Assembly (NCBI GenBank): GCA_020860605.1
Contig: JAJBTZ010000090.1
Coordinates: forward strand, 62,001-126,000
Source of the DNA: Ruminococcus sp.
GTDB taxonomy: Bacteria; Bacillota; Clostridia; Oscillospirales; Ruminococcaceae
Length of the DNA: 64,000 nucleotides
Reading direction: 5' to 3'
The notes beneath the pieces were generated by a model. It saw only the letters and a program-made list of their open reading frames with translations, searched no databases and had not been told where the DNA came from. The position numbers and the translations under genes were made by a program. Below are positions 46,717 to 55,914 of the stretch, piece after piece. How positions within the stretch are numbered: the stretch's first letter is position 1; every line of letters begins with the position of its first letter.

Positions 46717-47166
46717 TTATAGCATATCGCCAAGCTCGTCCATAAGAGTAATAGCATCGCTTTCCTCACGCATCAGGACGAATATTGTGTCGTCCCCAGC
46801 AAGAGTTCCGACAACACCGTTATAAGCTGCTGCATCGAGCTTCGAGCAGACAGCATTCGCCATTCCTGCGTAGCACTTTATGACGACGATATTTATAGCT
46901 CTGTCTATCGAGATCACCGAGTCGGCATACAGCGACTTGAAGCTGAGCCTTGCACTTGTCTCCTGAGGTTTAGGCGGAATTGTGTATTTGTAGCTTCCGC
47001 TTGGAGTCATGGTTTTCAGGAGCGCAAGCTGCTTTATGTCTCTCGAGACGGTAGCCTGAGTAACGTTGAAGCCTCTGTCGAGTAGCAGCGCTTGAAGCGT
47101 CTCCTGAGTGTCGACCTCATAGGTGGAAACTATGTCGAGGATGGCCTTCTTCCTGTCATTTTTCAC
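46717..47166 (-). CDS. argR: Arginine repressor ArgR/AhrC
   Basis: Arginine-sensing transcription regulator. 149 residues. The winged helix (~1-70) contains TQATVSRDIKQLALLK. The C-terminal hexamerisation and arginine-binding domain contains GTLAGDDTIFVLMR. It overlaps nadK by four bases. No ARG box is recognisable nearby. Confidence 0.94.
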   Translation of the reverse strand: MKNDRKKAILDIVSTYEVDTQETLQALLLDRGFNVTQATVSRDIKQLALLKTMTPSGSYKYTIPPKPQETSARLSFKSLYADSVISIDRAINIVVIKCYAGMANAVCSKLDAAAYNGVVGTLAGDDTIFVLMREESDAITLMDELGDML

Positions 47167-48038
47167 TTGTCATCTGCCTCCTCGTAGACTTCCTTTGCAT
47201 TGTTCATCAGCTTTGTAGAAATGGATTTGAAATAGTTATCGCCGTGAATGTCGATGACGCTAAGACTTAGCGGAGACTTTTTGATGCAGATACTGTCATC
47301 AGACGTAATCGAAATTGCTTTTCCACCGTCAGCACGCAAGGACACTTGTCCAAAAGCCTTAGTTCTGACTTCAATAGTCTTATTCGGATCGAATATCATC
47401 GCTCTTGCCGAGAGAGAATGAGGGCAGATATGTGTGAATTCTATGCAGTCCATAGACGGTTCAATAAGTGGTCCTCCAGCAGAAAGAGCATATGCTGAAG
47501 CCCCCGTTGGAGTTGAGAAGATGACTCCGTCAGCTCTCAGGTGAGATACGACAACACCATCAGCAAGGACTGTGAAGTCATTGAGGCTTTCCTTGAAGTC
47601 GTGTGTAATGACAACATCGTTCAGAACTGTTTTGATTATCTCTTTGCCTTTTGACTTGATCATCACATCAAGCATCATTCTGTCCTCAACCTCATAATCT
47701 CCTGTGCAGAGATTTTTAAGATAGCCAAGCTCGCTCCTCTCAAGAGAAGCCATAAATCCAAGTCTTCCGCAGTTGATTCCTAATAGCTTCTTCTTATGCT
47801 TGGCTGCAAGTGAAGCTATCTTCAGGATGGTTCCGTCTCCACCGATGGTTATGACAATGTCGCATTGTGAAACGGCTTTGTTGATGGTTGAAGCCTCTTC
47901 AGCTTTCCCACCGAATACGTTATTTGTATCAGGAGTCATCAAGACTGTGACGCCGAGAGACTTAAGAATCTCAATAACCTCTTTGGTACACTCTTCTGAG
48001 TGGAGCTTTTCAAGATTTGGATATATGAAGACTGTCAT
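47163..48038 (-). CDS. nadK: NAD kinase
   Basis: Phosphorylates NAD to NADP. 291 residues. GGDGTILK is the catalytic motif, and the following TPTGASAYALSAGGP is also conserved. AAAGGACGG precedes the ATG. It sits between tlyA and argR as in Bacillus. Confidence 0.94.
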   Translation of the reverse strand: MTVFIYPNLEKLHSEECTKEVIEILKSLGVTVLMTPDTNNVFGGKAEEASTINKAVSQCDIVITIGGDGTILKIASLAAKHKKKLLGINCGRLGFMASLERSELGYLKNLCTGDYEVEDRMMLDVMIKSKGKEIIKTVLNDVVITHDFKESLNDFTVLADGVVVSHLRADGVIFSTPTGASAYALSAGGPLIEPSMDCIEFTHICPHSLSARAMIFDPNKTIEVRTKAFGQVSLRADGGKAISITSDDSICIKKSPLSLSVIDIHGDNYFKSISTKLMNNAKEVYEEADDK

Positions 48039-48063
48039 AACACTAACCGTCCTTTGATGTGAT

Positions 48064-48852
48064 TTAATCTATTGAGAATGCTTTATTGACGATTTCAGCG
48101 AAATCAGGCGCCATAGAGCTCCCATGATTTCTCGTGCAATAAGCTAAGTATTCGATATTTCCGTCTCCGCCTTTGATTGGAGATGGGACTATTCCAGCAA
48201 CCTCGAAGCCGTTCAAGACTAGATAGCCGTAGATGTCCTCTAAAACCCGCATATGAGTGGATTTGCTCTTCACAATTCCGCCTTTGCCGACAGCTTCTCT
48301 TCCGGCCTCAAACTGAGGCTTTATCAGAAACACTGCCTCGCCACTACTTTTCAGTATCTTCACAGCAGCCGAGATGGCGAACTTAACAGATATGAAGGAT
48401 AAATCTGCGGTGACGAAATCAACTGCTTCGCCTGTGGTGCTTATAGAAACGTCCTTGACGTTGACGCCCTCTATGTTTACGACTCTTTCATCGTCAAGAA
48501 GCTTTTCGGCAAGCTGTCCATGACCGACGTCTATTGAGTAGACCTTCTCAGCACCATTCTGGAGCATACAGTCAGTAAAACCGCCTGTAGAAGCCCCAAG
48601 GTCGGCACAAGTGAGTCCAGAAAGTTCGATCCCGAAGGCATTTACTGCTTCTTCAAGCTTCAATCCGCCTCGTCCGACATATTTGAGCTTAGAGCCAAGA
48701 AAGTCGATCTTGTCGGTGTCTGAGACCTCGAGAGCAGGCTTTGAGCAGACCTTTCCATTAACAGAGATTTGGCCACTTTTGATAGCCTCTTTTGCCCGCT
48801 CACGGCTTGAGAAATAGCCGTTTGAAGTGAGATAGTAATCAAGCCTCGGCAT
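48064..48852 (-). CDS. tlyA: TlyA-family rRNA 2'-O-methyltransferase
   Basis: Likely 2'-O-methyltransferase of rRNA; the family was once called hemolysin A. 262 residues. An N-terminal S4 domain (RLDYYLTSNGYFSSRERAK) precedes an FtsJ-type methyltransferase domain with the S-adenosylmethionine motif ADLGASTGGFTD. It overlaps the end of dxs by 14 bases. Confidence 0.92.
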   Translation of the reverse strand: MPRLDYYLTSNGYFSSRERAKEAIKSGQISVNGKVCSKPALEVSDTDKIDFLGSKLKYVGRGGLKLEEAVNAFGIELSGLTCADLGASTGGFTDCMLQNGAEKVYSIDVGHGQLAEKLLDDERVVNIEGVNVKDVSISTTGEAVDFVTADLSFISVKFAISAAVKILKSSGEAVFLIKPQFEAGREAVGKGGIVKSKSTHMRVLEDIYGYLVLNGFEVAGIVPSPIKGGDGNIEYLAYCTRNHGSSMAPDFAEIVNKAFSID

Positions 48853-50659
48853 CGGGTTTGTTTCCTCTGATGGTGAGCTCTATCTGGTGCTCTGAAAGCC
48901 CGTAAAGCTCTAAGGCTTCACACACCTTCATGTGCTGAACAAAGCCGTTTATAGCGTGAGCTTCAAGCCCCGGACAAACGGATTTCAGCTTTTGCCCTAT
49001 CGAGCCCTCATATTCGCTTTCTTCGAAGATATAGGCTTTCTTGTATTTTGAGATAACGCTCCCAAGCTCATCACTGAACGGAAATACCTTGACGAGCTTC
49101 ATGAAGTCGCAGCTGATATTTTCGGCAGCTTTTTCAGCCTCACCAGCGATTCTGCCATATGAAATCACGAGTGTATCGCTGCTTCTTTCGGTGATCGAAT
49201 AATCGCTTTCACAGACAGAAGTAGTGGCTTCGCCTGACTTTGGGTATCTCACAACTGCAATGCCAGTGTCGTCATATATGGCTCTTCTGAGGCAATTCTC
49301 AAGCTCTTTGTAGTTAGATGGCGAATATATAGTGACGTTTGGAATGGTAGTTAAGAACGGAATATCGAACGTCCCCTGATGGGTTCTGCCGTCAGAGCCG
49401 ACTATTCCTGCGTGGTCAATGCCTATGACTATATGGACGTTTCCTATAGAAGCATCGTGAATGAGCTGATCATAGCTTCTCTGAAGGAATGAAGAGTATA
49501 CTGCAAACACTGGTATCATACCCATTTCGGCAAGTCCTGCCGAGAATGTGATGGCGTGGCCTTCTGCAATTCCGACGTCGAAGCATCTTTCAGGGTGCTT
49601 TTTCTTGAAGTATTGTAAGCCTGTCCCGTATTTCATGGAAGCTGTGATGGCACAAACTCTGTCGTCCTCATCTGCAATCTTAGTGAGAGCTTGTCCGAAG
49701 GCGTCTGTGAAATCGAATTTGTGCTCTGGCAGAAGCCCTGTCTTGACATCAAAACCAGCAACGCCGTGGTAGTTTCCAGGATTCTTTTCAGCAGGCTTGT
49801 AGCCCTTGCCCTTCTGGGTATTAACCTGAACCAGTACAGGCCCACCGAGAGATTTTGCATATTGCAAAGCATCTTCGAGATCGCTAAGATCGTGCCCATC
49901 AACTGGCCCGACATACTGGAAGCCGAGGTCCTCAAACATAGTGCTATGGAGCACTTTCTCTCTCACAACACCCTTTGAATCGCTCAGGAATCCAGAAACA
50001 GGCTTGCCTATCAGAGGTACTGCAGAGATGATTTCACGTGTAGTTGATTTGAGTGTGCGATAGGCTTTCTTGATTCTGAGTTTCGAGAGATATTCTGCCA
50101 AGCCACCTATATTCTTTGAAATCGACATCTCATTATAATTGAGAATAACGATGATATTTGCACCGCTTCTTCCGGCATTGTTGAGGCCTTCATAGGAAAG
50201 CCCACCAGTCATTGCACCGTCTCCGATGACAGCAATAGCGTGGTGCTTGTCCCCTTTCAGCTTCATTGCTTCGGCAATTCCTAAAGCAGAGGAAATCGAG
50301 GTTGAGCTGTGACCGCTTATAACTGGGTCGTGGACCGACTCATTAGGTGCAGAAAAACCTGAAAGGCCGTCCTTCTGGCGGATAGTGTCAAACTGATCAA
50401 GCCTTCCTGTGAGAAGCTTGTGGGTGTAGCACTGGTGACCGACGTCAAAAATTATCTTGTCATTCGGTGAATCAAAAACTTTATGTATAGAAACGGTAAG
50501 CTCGACAACTCCTAAATTCGAGGACAAATGTCCACCGTTTTCGGCTACTGTATTTATAATCTTTTCCCTGATTTCAGCACAAAGCTCTTTTTCTTCATCC
50601 AAGCTGAGCTTTTTCAGATCTTCAGGGAAAGAAAGGCTTTCTAAGAGGTTATTATTCAA
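48839..50659 (-). CDS. dxs: 1-deoxy-D-xylulose-5-phosphate synthase
   Basis: First enzyme of the MEP isoprenoid pathway, TPP-dependent, joining pyruvate and glyceraldehyde-3-phosphate. 606 residues from the TTG at 50659, 20 bases after ispA ends; longer frames would run into ispA. TPP motif GDGAMTGGLSYEGLNN, and DVGHQCYTHKLLTGR and DRVCAITASM-like regions. The C-terminal transketolase-like domains are complete. It pairs with ispA for prenyl diphosphate synthesis. Confidence 0.93.
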   Translation of the reverse strand: MNNNLLESLSFPEDLKKLSLDEEKELCAEIREKIINTVAENGGHLSSNLGVVELTVSIHKVFDSPNDKIIFDVGHQCYTHKLLTGRLDQFDTIRQKDGLSGFSAPNESVHDPVISGHSSTSISSALGIAEAMKLKGDKHHAIAVIGDGAMTGGLSYEGLNNAGRSGANIIVILNYNEMSISKNIGGLAEYLSKLRIKKAYRTLKSTTREIISAVPLIGKPVSGFLSDSKGVVREKVLHSTMFEDLGFQYVGPVDGHDLSDLEDALQYAKSLGGPVLVQVNTQKGKGYKPAEKNPGNYHGVAGFDVKTGLLPEHKFDFTDAFGQALTKIADEDDRVCAITASMKYGTGLQYFKKKHPERCFDVGIAEGHAITFSAGLAEMGMIPVFAVYSSFLQRSYDQLIHDASIGNVHIVIGIDHAGIVGSDGRTHQGTFDIPFLTTIPNVTIYSPSNYKELENCLRRAIYDDTGIAVVRYPKSGEATTSVCESDYSITERSSDTLVISYGRIAGEAEKAAENISCDFMKLVKVFPFSDELGSVISKYKKAYIFEESEYEGSIGQKLKSVCPGLEAHAINGFVQHMKVCEALELYGLSEHQIELTIRGNKPDAEA

Positions 50660-50678
50660 ATCTATCGCTCTTTTCGTG

Positions 50679-51575
50679 TTAATGTCTTCTGTCAAGTAAA
50701 TCGTAGGCAAGTTCACATAGCAGCTCTGAGCCGTCAATATCAGAAATCGCTGCTACAGCCGCTTCTGTTAAGCGTTTGGCCTCCTCATAGGCTTTATCCA
50801 CTCCCATAATGGTGGCATAGGTGTCCTTGCTTCGCTTTTCGTCACTTCCAATTGGCTTTCCGAGTTCATCTGCTGTCCCTGTGATATCTAAAATATCGTC
50901 AATAATCTGGAACGCAAGTCCCATATTCTCAGCATATCTGGCAGCTTTTCCGATGTCCTCTTCATCGGCCCCTGCAAGTATCGCTCCGAACTGAGCGGAA
51001 GCGCTCAATATGCAGCCTGTTTTCAAAGATGACATTCTGCCTAAGAATTCAAGATCAACCTGCTTTCCTTCTGAGATAAGGTCAAGCCTCTGTCCCATAA
51101 TCATTCCCTGATTCCCTGCTGCTTTTGAAAGGCAGTTTATGAGCCTGACAGCTGTTTCGGGAGAAATGGTGCCTTTCAGAGCGCTGTCGGAGATTATTTC
51201 AAACGGGAGAATCGCGAGTCCATCGCCTGCTAAAAGTGCCGTATCAGCTCCATAAGCACAGTGAACCGAAGGCTTGCCCCTTCTCATATCATCGTTGTCC
51301 ATCTCGGGCATATCGTCATGAATGAGTGAGAATGTATGCATCAGCTCGAGGCAGGAGGCGATTTCCACAATATCGTCTCGTCCACCGAAAAGCTTGTAAA
51401 ACTCAATACATAGAACAGGCCTTATCCGCTTTCCACCCGCTGTAAGAGCATAGAATTCAGCGTCAATCACCTTCTGCTCTTCACTGTCTGACTTCGAGAT
51501 ATATCCATTCTGACAGAGATACTCATCAACCGCTTCCACATCCTGCTGAAACACAGCTTTAAGTTCAGGCTTCAC
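50679..51575 (-). CDS. ispA: Polyprenyl (farnesyl-type) diphosphate synthase
   Basis: Chain-elongating prenyltransferase that makes farnesyl or geranylgeranyl diphosphate. 298 residues. The first Asp-rich motif is DDMPEMDNDDMRRGKPS and the second is IIDDILD. GGKRIRPVL is near the start. Residues before the first motif suggest a C15 product, but I cannot be sure. It overlaps xseB by 11 bases. Confidence 0.93.
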   Translation of the reverse strand: MKPELKAVFQQDVEAVDEYLCQNGYISKSDSEEQKVIDAEFYALTAGGKRIRPVLCIEFYKLFGGRDDIVEIASCLELMHTFSLIHDDMPEMDNDDMRRGKPSVHCAYGADTALLAGDGLAILPFEIISDSALKGTISPETAVRLINCLSKAAGNQGMIMGQRLDLISEGKQVDLEFLGRMSSLKTGCILSASAQFGAILAGADEEDIGKAARYAENMGLAFQIIDDILDITGTADELGKPIGSDEKRSKDTYATIMGVDKAYEEAKRLTEAAVAAISDIDGSELLCELAYDLLDRRH

Positions 51576-51759
51576 CTGTGTCGCCCTCGCTTTCCTTGAG
51601 CTCGCTTCTTATGTCGTTAATACGCTTCAGGCACTCCTCTGAGAGGGTCATGCCTTCTTTATAGAGAGCAACCGTCTCCTCAAGCGAAGTCTTGTCGTCG
51701 TTCAGCTTCGCACAAATTTCTTTCAGTCTCTTTACGGATTCATCAAAGTTCATATTCAT
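51565..51759 (-). CDS. xseB: Exodeoxyribonuclease VII small subunit
   Basis: 64 residues. The family pattern FDESVKRLKEICAKL and LEETVALYKEGMTL is complete. It overlaps xseA by four bases and ispA by 11. Confidence 0.92.
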   Translation of the reverse strand: MNMNFDESVKRLKEICAKLNDDKTSLEETVALYKEGMTLSEECLKRINDIRSELKESEGDTGEA

Positions 51760-52946
51760 TCCTCATTATCTTCTAAAACTTCCGCCTCAGCTTGTCCATC
51801 CTTCATAACAATCTGGATTCTTCCACTCAGGCCCCTACTCTCTGTTACAAGATGAGAATCCTTATAGATGAGAGCATAGCCTTTGCCCAAGATATTCATC
51901 GGGTCAGCTGCGGAAAGCGTGTTTTTATATCCTGAAATCTGAGCCTCATATAATCTCAGCCTGTGAGAAATCGAGACCTTCATGGATTCCTGCATCGAGC
52001 TTAGCTGGTACTCAGTTCTTGTAAGCTTATTCTCTGGCGACAGGGCCTCGATTACCGATTTGTAGCTTGAAATCGCGTTCGAAAGAGCGTAGAGCTTTCT
52101 GTCTGTCAGTCTTGCTATCTCCTGCTTCAGCCTCGATATTTCCGAGGAAATAGTTGATATATCAGGTGTACAGAGCTCTGCAGCAGCGGTTGGAGTAGCT
52201 GCTCTTACGTCTGCGACGAGATCGCTGAGAGTTAAATCAACCTCATGGCCAACTGCAGAAACTACAGGGGTTTTGCAGGCAAAAACCGCCATGACTACAG
52301 CTCTTGTGTTGAAGCAAGCCAGATCATCGTCTGAGCCACCACCTCGTGTGAGGATGATGACATCGGAACCACTCTTATCGGCGAGTAATAGCGCGTTAGA
52401 AATGCTTGTGGGAGCTTCCAGCCCCTGAACGGTTGCTGGAAAAAGCCTGACTTCTGCCATGGGATATCTTCTTGTAACGGTGGTTTTAACGTCGTGGATG
52501 GCAGCGCCTGAAGGCGAAGTTACGACTGCAATCTGTTTGGGATATTTCGGAAGAGGCTTCTTCGGCTTCGAGAAAACGCCTTCTTTTGAAAGCTGCTCTT
52601 TCAGCTGTGCTAACGCTATCGACTCTGCGCCCTTGCCATCGGGAACCAGCTGAGTGCAGACGAGCTGATAAACGCCATTTCTCTCGTAGACATCAACTCC
52701 GCCAAAGGCTATGACAGCCATTCCTGTTTCAGGATAGAAGCTGAGTCTCGAAGCGTTCTGTGAAAACATCACTGCTCTTATGTTTGAGCTTCCGTCAGTT
52801 AGGGTAAAATATATATGACCAGAATTTCGGTTGATGGATATATCCGAAATTTCGCCTTTGACAGCGATGCCTTTCAGCTTCGGGTCGTTTTTGAATTTGA
52901 AGGATATATAAGTATTCAGCGCAGAAACAGTTAATATTGAATTCAA
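51756..52946 (-). CDS. xseA: Exodeoxyribonuclease VII large subunit
   Basis: Large subunit of the single-strand exonuclease. 396 residues. An OB fold (~1-100) with GEISDISINRNSGHIYFTL precedes the catalytic region with ARGGGS-like ILTRGGGSDDDLACFN and SAVGHEVDLTLSD. A coiled coil covers the C-terminus. It overlaps the M22 gene by four bases. Confidence 0.94.
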   Translation of the reverse strand: MNSILTVSALNTYISFKFKNDPKLKGIAVKGEISDISINRNSGHIYFTLTDGSSNIRAVMFSQNASRLSFYPETGMAVIAFGGVDVYERNGVYQLVCTQLVPDGKGAESIALAQLKEQLSKEGVFSKPKKPLPKYPKQIAVVTSPSGAAIHDVKTTVTRRYPMAEVRLFPATVQGLEAPTSISNALLLADKSGSDVIILTRGGGSDDDLACFNTRAVVMAVFACKTPVVSAVGHEVDLTLSDLVADVRAATPTAAAELCTPDISTISSEISRLKQEIARLTDRKLYALSNAISSYKSVIEALSPENKLTRTEYQLSSMQESMKVSISHRLRLYEAQISGYKNTLSAADPMNILGKGYALIYKDSHLVTESRGLSGRIQIVMKDGQAEAEVLEDNEE

Positions 52947-53884
52947 AGCTTACAACCATCCTTTAGTGCTGAGAATATTGCCACTCCCACTGCATTGTCC
53001 TGAGAGAAAGCTGGTTCTGCAAAGCAGGAATCGAAATCGCTTTCAAGCCTTCGCCTTATCAGCTTGTCCGACATGACACCTCCAGCATACACAACTGGAA
53101 GTGAGCCAAATTTGTTTATAGCACTTTTAGTCATCTCGTAAATTGCAGCCTCTATGGAATTAAGAGCAAAAAGCGCTATATCGCATTTTTCTCTTCCCTG
53201 ATTGAACATGTCCCTGCACTGGTTTTCAACGCCTGAAAGACAGCAGCTGCCGCCTTTGATAGTGGCTCTTGGCTTGAATCGAGCGGTTGATTCGCTTGCA
53301 AGCTTCTCGAGCTCTTTTCCGCAAGGGAATCCAAGACCAAGCATAACTCCGACTCTGTCAATAAGCTGTCCAGCCTTGAGGTCGAGCGACGAAGATATTT
53401 CAGTAGCAGTGATAACTTCGTCCTTGTCAGCTCTTATGAGCAGGCAATCGGTGGTTCCTCCGCTTACGTGGAAAGCGATGAATGGCTTGTCACTTTCGAT
53501 TAAATCAAGTCGTTTGCAGGAATAAAGAGCTGCTAAAACGTGCCCTACCTGATGAGATGTTGTGTAAACAGGGATGTTCCCTACCGATGATATGCTTCTT
53601 GCAACAGTCTCCCCTACCATAAAGCAGGGCATATAGGAGTCCTCAATGTTTCTTGGACGAGAGGAGACGCCGATTGCTGTGACGCTTTCGCCAGCTTTTA
53701 CGAGGCCATCAATTACCCCAGGGAACTGCTTGACATGCTGGAAAACAGCTTCCGACTGTCTGAGCCCTACTTCGCCGGACTTGACACTCAGTAGCTTCTT
53801 ATTCTGGCGAATAGCGCGGGTTTTGGAGTCGTACACAGCAGCAGATGTAGTGTAATTGCTGGTGTCAATGCCTAAGTAAATCAT
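52943..53884 (-). CDS. TsaD-like (peptidase M22) ASKHA-fold protein
   Basis: 313 residues with the ASKHA fold of TsaD/Kae1. IYLGIDTSNYTTS opens the nucleotide-binding domain. The metal-binding HxxxH is present as HQVGH. VSGGTTD and VYAGGVMSD are nucleotide loops. Overall similarity to true TsaD is low, and it is encoded among nusB and xseA rather than with tsaB/tsaE. It is probably a clostridial paralogue of unknown role; TsaD itself would be elsewhere in the genome. It overlaps both neighbours by four bases. Confidence 0.78.
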   Translation of the reverse strand: MIYLGIDTSNYTTSAAVYDSKTRAIRQNKKLLSVKSGEVGLRQSEAVFQHVKQFPGVIDGLVKAGESVTAIGVSSRPRNIEDSYMPCFMVGETVARSISSVGNIPVYTTSHQVGHVLAALYSCKRLDLIESDKPFIAFHVSGGTTDCLLIRADKDEVITATEISSSLDLKAGQLIDRVGVMLGLGFPCGKELEKLASESTARFKPRATIKGGSCCLSGVENQCRDMFNQGREKCDIALFALNSIEAAIYEMTKSAINKFGSLPVVYAGGVMSDKLIRRRLESDFDSCFAEPAFSQDNAVGVAIFSALKDGCKL

Positions 53885-54285
53885 GCGAGACTTCGGGAGT
53901 ATGCTCCAAGAACGCCGTTTACGAATGTAACGTCCGATTCCTGAGCGTATTTGTTGACAAGTCCGACTGCTTCGTTTATTGAGACCTTCATCGGGATTTT
54001 GTCGGAGAGGTATTTGATTTCATATACTGCAAGCCTGAGTGCTGCAAGGTTCAGTTTCGGGATTCTTTCGATGCTTCTTTTGGTGCTGAACTGCGAGATT
54101 ACAGCGTCAATCTCATCAAGATGCTCATAAACACCCTCGACAGTTGAGATAACCTCTTCGTTCACAGTGACCGCTTTGTTGTCCTTGGAGATTTCTATCA
54201 GTTCCTTAGGCGATTCGTCTCTGAATGCCTTTTCGAAGATAAAGATAAACTCCGATTCTCTTATATCATGCCTTGTAATGCCCAT
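53881..54285 (-). CDS. nusB: Transcription antitermination factor NusB
   Basis: RNA-binding antitermination factor for rRNA operons. 134 residues. The family pattern ITRHDIRESEFIFIFEK and the end IPMKVSINEAVGLVNKYA with FVNGVLGAYSR are complete. It lies downstream of a hairpin that may reduce transcription from the Asp23 gene. Confidence 0.93.
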   Translation of the reverse strand: MGITRHDIRESEFIFIFEKAFRDESPKELIEISKDNKAVTVNEEVISTVEGVYEHLDEIDAVISQFSTKRSIERIPKLNLAALRLAVYEIKYLSDKIPMKVSINEAVGLVNKYAQESDVTFVNGVLGAYSRSLA

Positions 54286-54329
54286 TTAAACTTCCTGCCT
54301 TATTGTAATAAAAAGCTTTTAAAGCACGG

Positions 54330-54357
54330 AAAACCAAGCCGTTATGAAACAGCCTGG
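54330..54357 (-). terminator. Terminator or attenuator between the Asp23 gene and nusB
   Basis: On the minus strand, CCAGGCTG pairs with CGGCTTGG (two G-U pairs), followed by TTTTCC. A modest stem, so partial termination is likelier than a full stop. Confidence 0.5.
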
Positions 54358-54370
54358 TAAATCCGCATTT

Positions 54371-54733
54371 TTACTTGTACTGACTTTCTGAAAAATCAAC
54401 GTCTACTACAGAGACATTAACCTTTGATACCGTCACACCAGTCATCGACTGAACAGCAGCCTTGACCTTATCCTGGATCTGTGTGCAGACGTTTGTCACA
54501 TTGTAACCGCTGTACACGATGATCGAGATGGATATTTTCGCAACGCCATCAAGCATGGTAACTCTTATAGCCGTGTTATCCATCTTGCTCGAAAACATTT
54601 TAAGTATATCAAAGGTGCGAACCGAAATCTTGGAAACGCCACTTACCTCCAGAGCTGCATTTTTGGCTATCTGGATGATGACGTTTTCAGAAACTCTGAG
54701 GGTTCCCTTCTTTTTCTTTTCTGTAACTTCCAT
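54371..54733 (-). CDS. Asp23/Gls24 (YqhY) family protein
   Basis: 120 residues. The Asp23 family core reads LRVSENVIIQIAKNAALEVSGV and continues to VSIVVYSGYNV-like beta strands. In Bacillus yqhY sits between accC and nusB and affects acetyl-CoA carboxylase; here no acc gene is present between spoIIIAH and this gene. A GGAGG site precedes the ATG. A good promoter lies upstream. Confidence 0.88.
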   Translation of the reverse strand: MEVTEKKKKGTLRVSENVIIQIAKNAALEVSGVSKISVRTFDILKMFSSKMDNTAIRVTMLDGVAKISISIIVYSGYNVTNVCTQIQDKVKAAVQSMTGVTVSKVNVSVVDVDFSESQYK

Positions 54734-54799
54734 TAATTTGTCCTCCTATATTCGTCCTTGGATGCGGAAGCAGACCGCTCCACATAAACATACAAATAC

Positions 54800-54828
54800 A
54801 GTATAGCACAAATCGGTCGCCGAAACAA
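54800..54828 (-). promoter_or_regulatory. Sigma-A promoter of the Asp23-nusB operon
   Basis: On the minus strand, TTGTTT, 17 bases, TATACT, with an extended -10 (TGCTATACT). It begins one base after the end of spoIIIAH, and makes the housekeeping genes independent of the sporulation operon. Confidence 0.75.
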
Positions 54829-55407
54829 CTACTTTACCTCAAAAATTCTGATATTTTCATTCTCAACGCTCACTTCTGACAGCAAAATGTCCTTGATTTG
54901 TGCTGCCTGTGAGGCTGTCAAGCCTTCTGACTTTACAACTATGTTGGCGTTTTCGCCGTCAAGATAGCAGACACAGTCGTCAAAGCCGGCAGCGATTACA
55001 AGATTTTCGATGATCGTCTCACTTTCAATAAGTGAAGACAGCGCCACAGCGTTTTCTGTATAGGTCGCAAGCTCTTCGTCAGAGATGTCTCCACCGTCGA
55101 GCATCATCTTAAGTGTCTCGACAGCTTCATCTCTTGAAGTAAGCTTCTCGAGCCTTGCCTGTGCAAAGTAGTCGTCGGATGAATAGTCGACTATTTCGGT
55201 TCCGTTGACGTAGGTTATCTCACCATAGACGTCGCTCATGTCAAGGCTTGTGACGACGTCAGTCGCCTTGAGGTCGGTGTTTGTCAGTTCATAATTCGCG
55301 TATACTGCGATTCCCAGAAGAAGAACCAGACAGGTGATGATAATCTGCCTTTTCGAAATCCTCGGGTTGAATTTAAACTTTGTATTTCTCTTTGCCATAG
55401 TCGCCAT
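54829..55407 (-). CDS. spoIIIAH: Stage III sporulation protein AH
   Basis: Mother-cell partner of SpoIIQ in the channel between mother cell and forespore. 192 residues. A basic N-terminus (KRNTKFKFNPRISKRQ), one membrane segment (~20-40), then a YscJ/FliF-like ring domain (~95-185). Last gene of the spoIIIA operon. Confidence 0.9.
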   Translation of the reverse strand: MATMAKRNTKFKFNPRISKRQIIITCLVLLLGIAVYANYELTNTDLKATDVVTSLDMSDVYGEITYVNGTEIVDYSSDDYFAQARLEKLTSRDEAVETLKMMLDGGDISDEELATYTENAVALSSLIESETIIENLVIAAGFDDCVCYLDGENANIVVKSEGLTASQAAQIKDILLSEVSVENENIRIFEVK

Positions 55408-55419
55408 TGAAATCTCTCC

Positions 55420-55914
55420 TTAGTTGCTTTTTGCTACATAAACCTTGTTTGAAGGTATATCCAAAACGGTTGAAACCGCTTTTATGACCTGCTCCTGAAT
55501 TACTGCTCTATCCCCTCCTGTACAGACTACCAATACTCCGCTCACCTGCGGATTGTCAATTCTCTCGATCAACGCCTCCTTATTTCCTATTATCACTGTT
55601 TCGGTTTTCGTTTCGAGCTCGTCTTTGTCTATATCAGTTGTGTAAACATAAGAAGCGGAGCTCTCTATTGTCAGCATGACTGTGACGTCGCCAACGCCAT
55701 CTATCTTTGAAATAATCTCTTCGAGCTGAAGCCTGAGCGCTTCTGCGTATTCAGAACTGACTTCTGGAATGGTTTCGGATTCTGTGGTGGTTTCATCCTC
55801 ACTTTCAAAGCTGCTGAGTGTAAGGATGAGAATTACCGACAGAACAGCTACAACTAGATAAATCAGCTGCCTTGATGTGAGCCTGAATTTCTCTTTTAGT
55901 CTGTCAAGATTCAT
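55420..55914 (-). CDS. spoIIIAG: Stage III sporulation protein AG
   Basis: Ring-forming protein of the SpoIIIA-SpoIIQ feeding channel. 164 residues, shorter than in Bacillus. A membrane segment (~18-35) precedes a domain with EIISKIDGVGDVTVMLTIES and QVSGVLVVCTGGD. It overlaps spoIIIAF by 11 bases. Confidence 0.9.
   Translation of the reverse strand: MNLDRLKEKFRLTSRQLIYLVVAVLSVILILTLSSFESEDETTTESETIPEVSSEYAEALRLQLEEIISKIDGVGDVTVMLTIESSASYVYTTDIDKDELETKTETVIIGNKEALIERIDNPQVSGVLVVCTGGDRAVIQEQVIKAVSTVLDIPSNKVYVAKSN

Noticed and set aside
54286..54370. Riboswitch between the Asp23 gene and nusB
   Set aside because: Only a single short hairpin with a T-run is present; no conserved multi-stem layout can be recognised.
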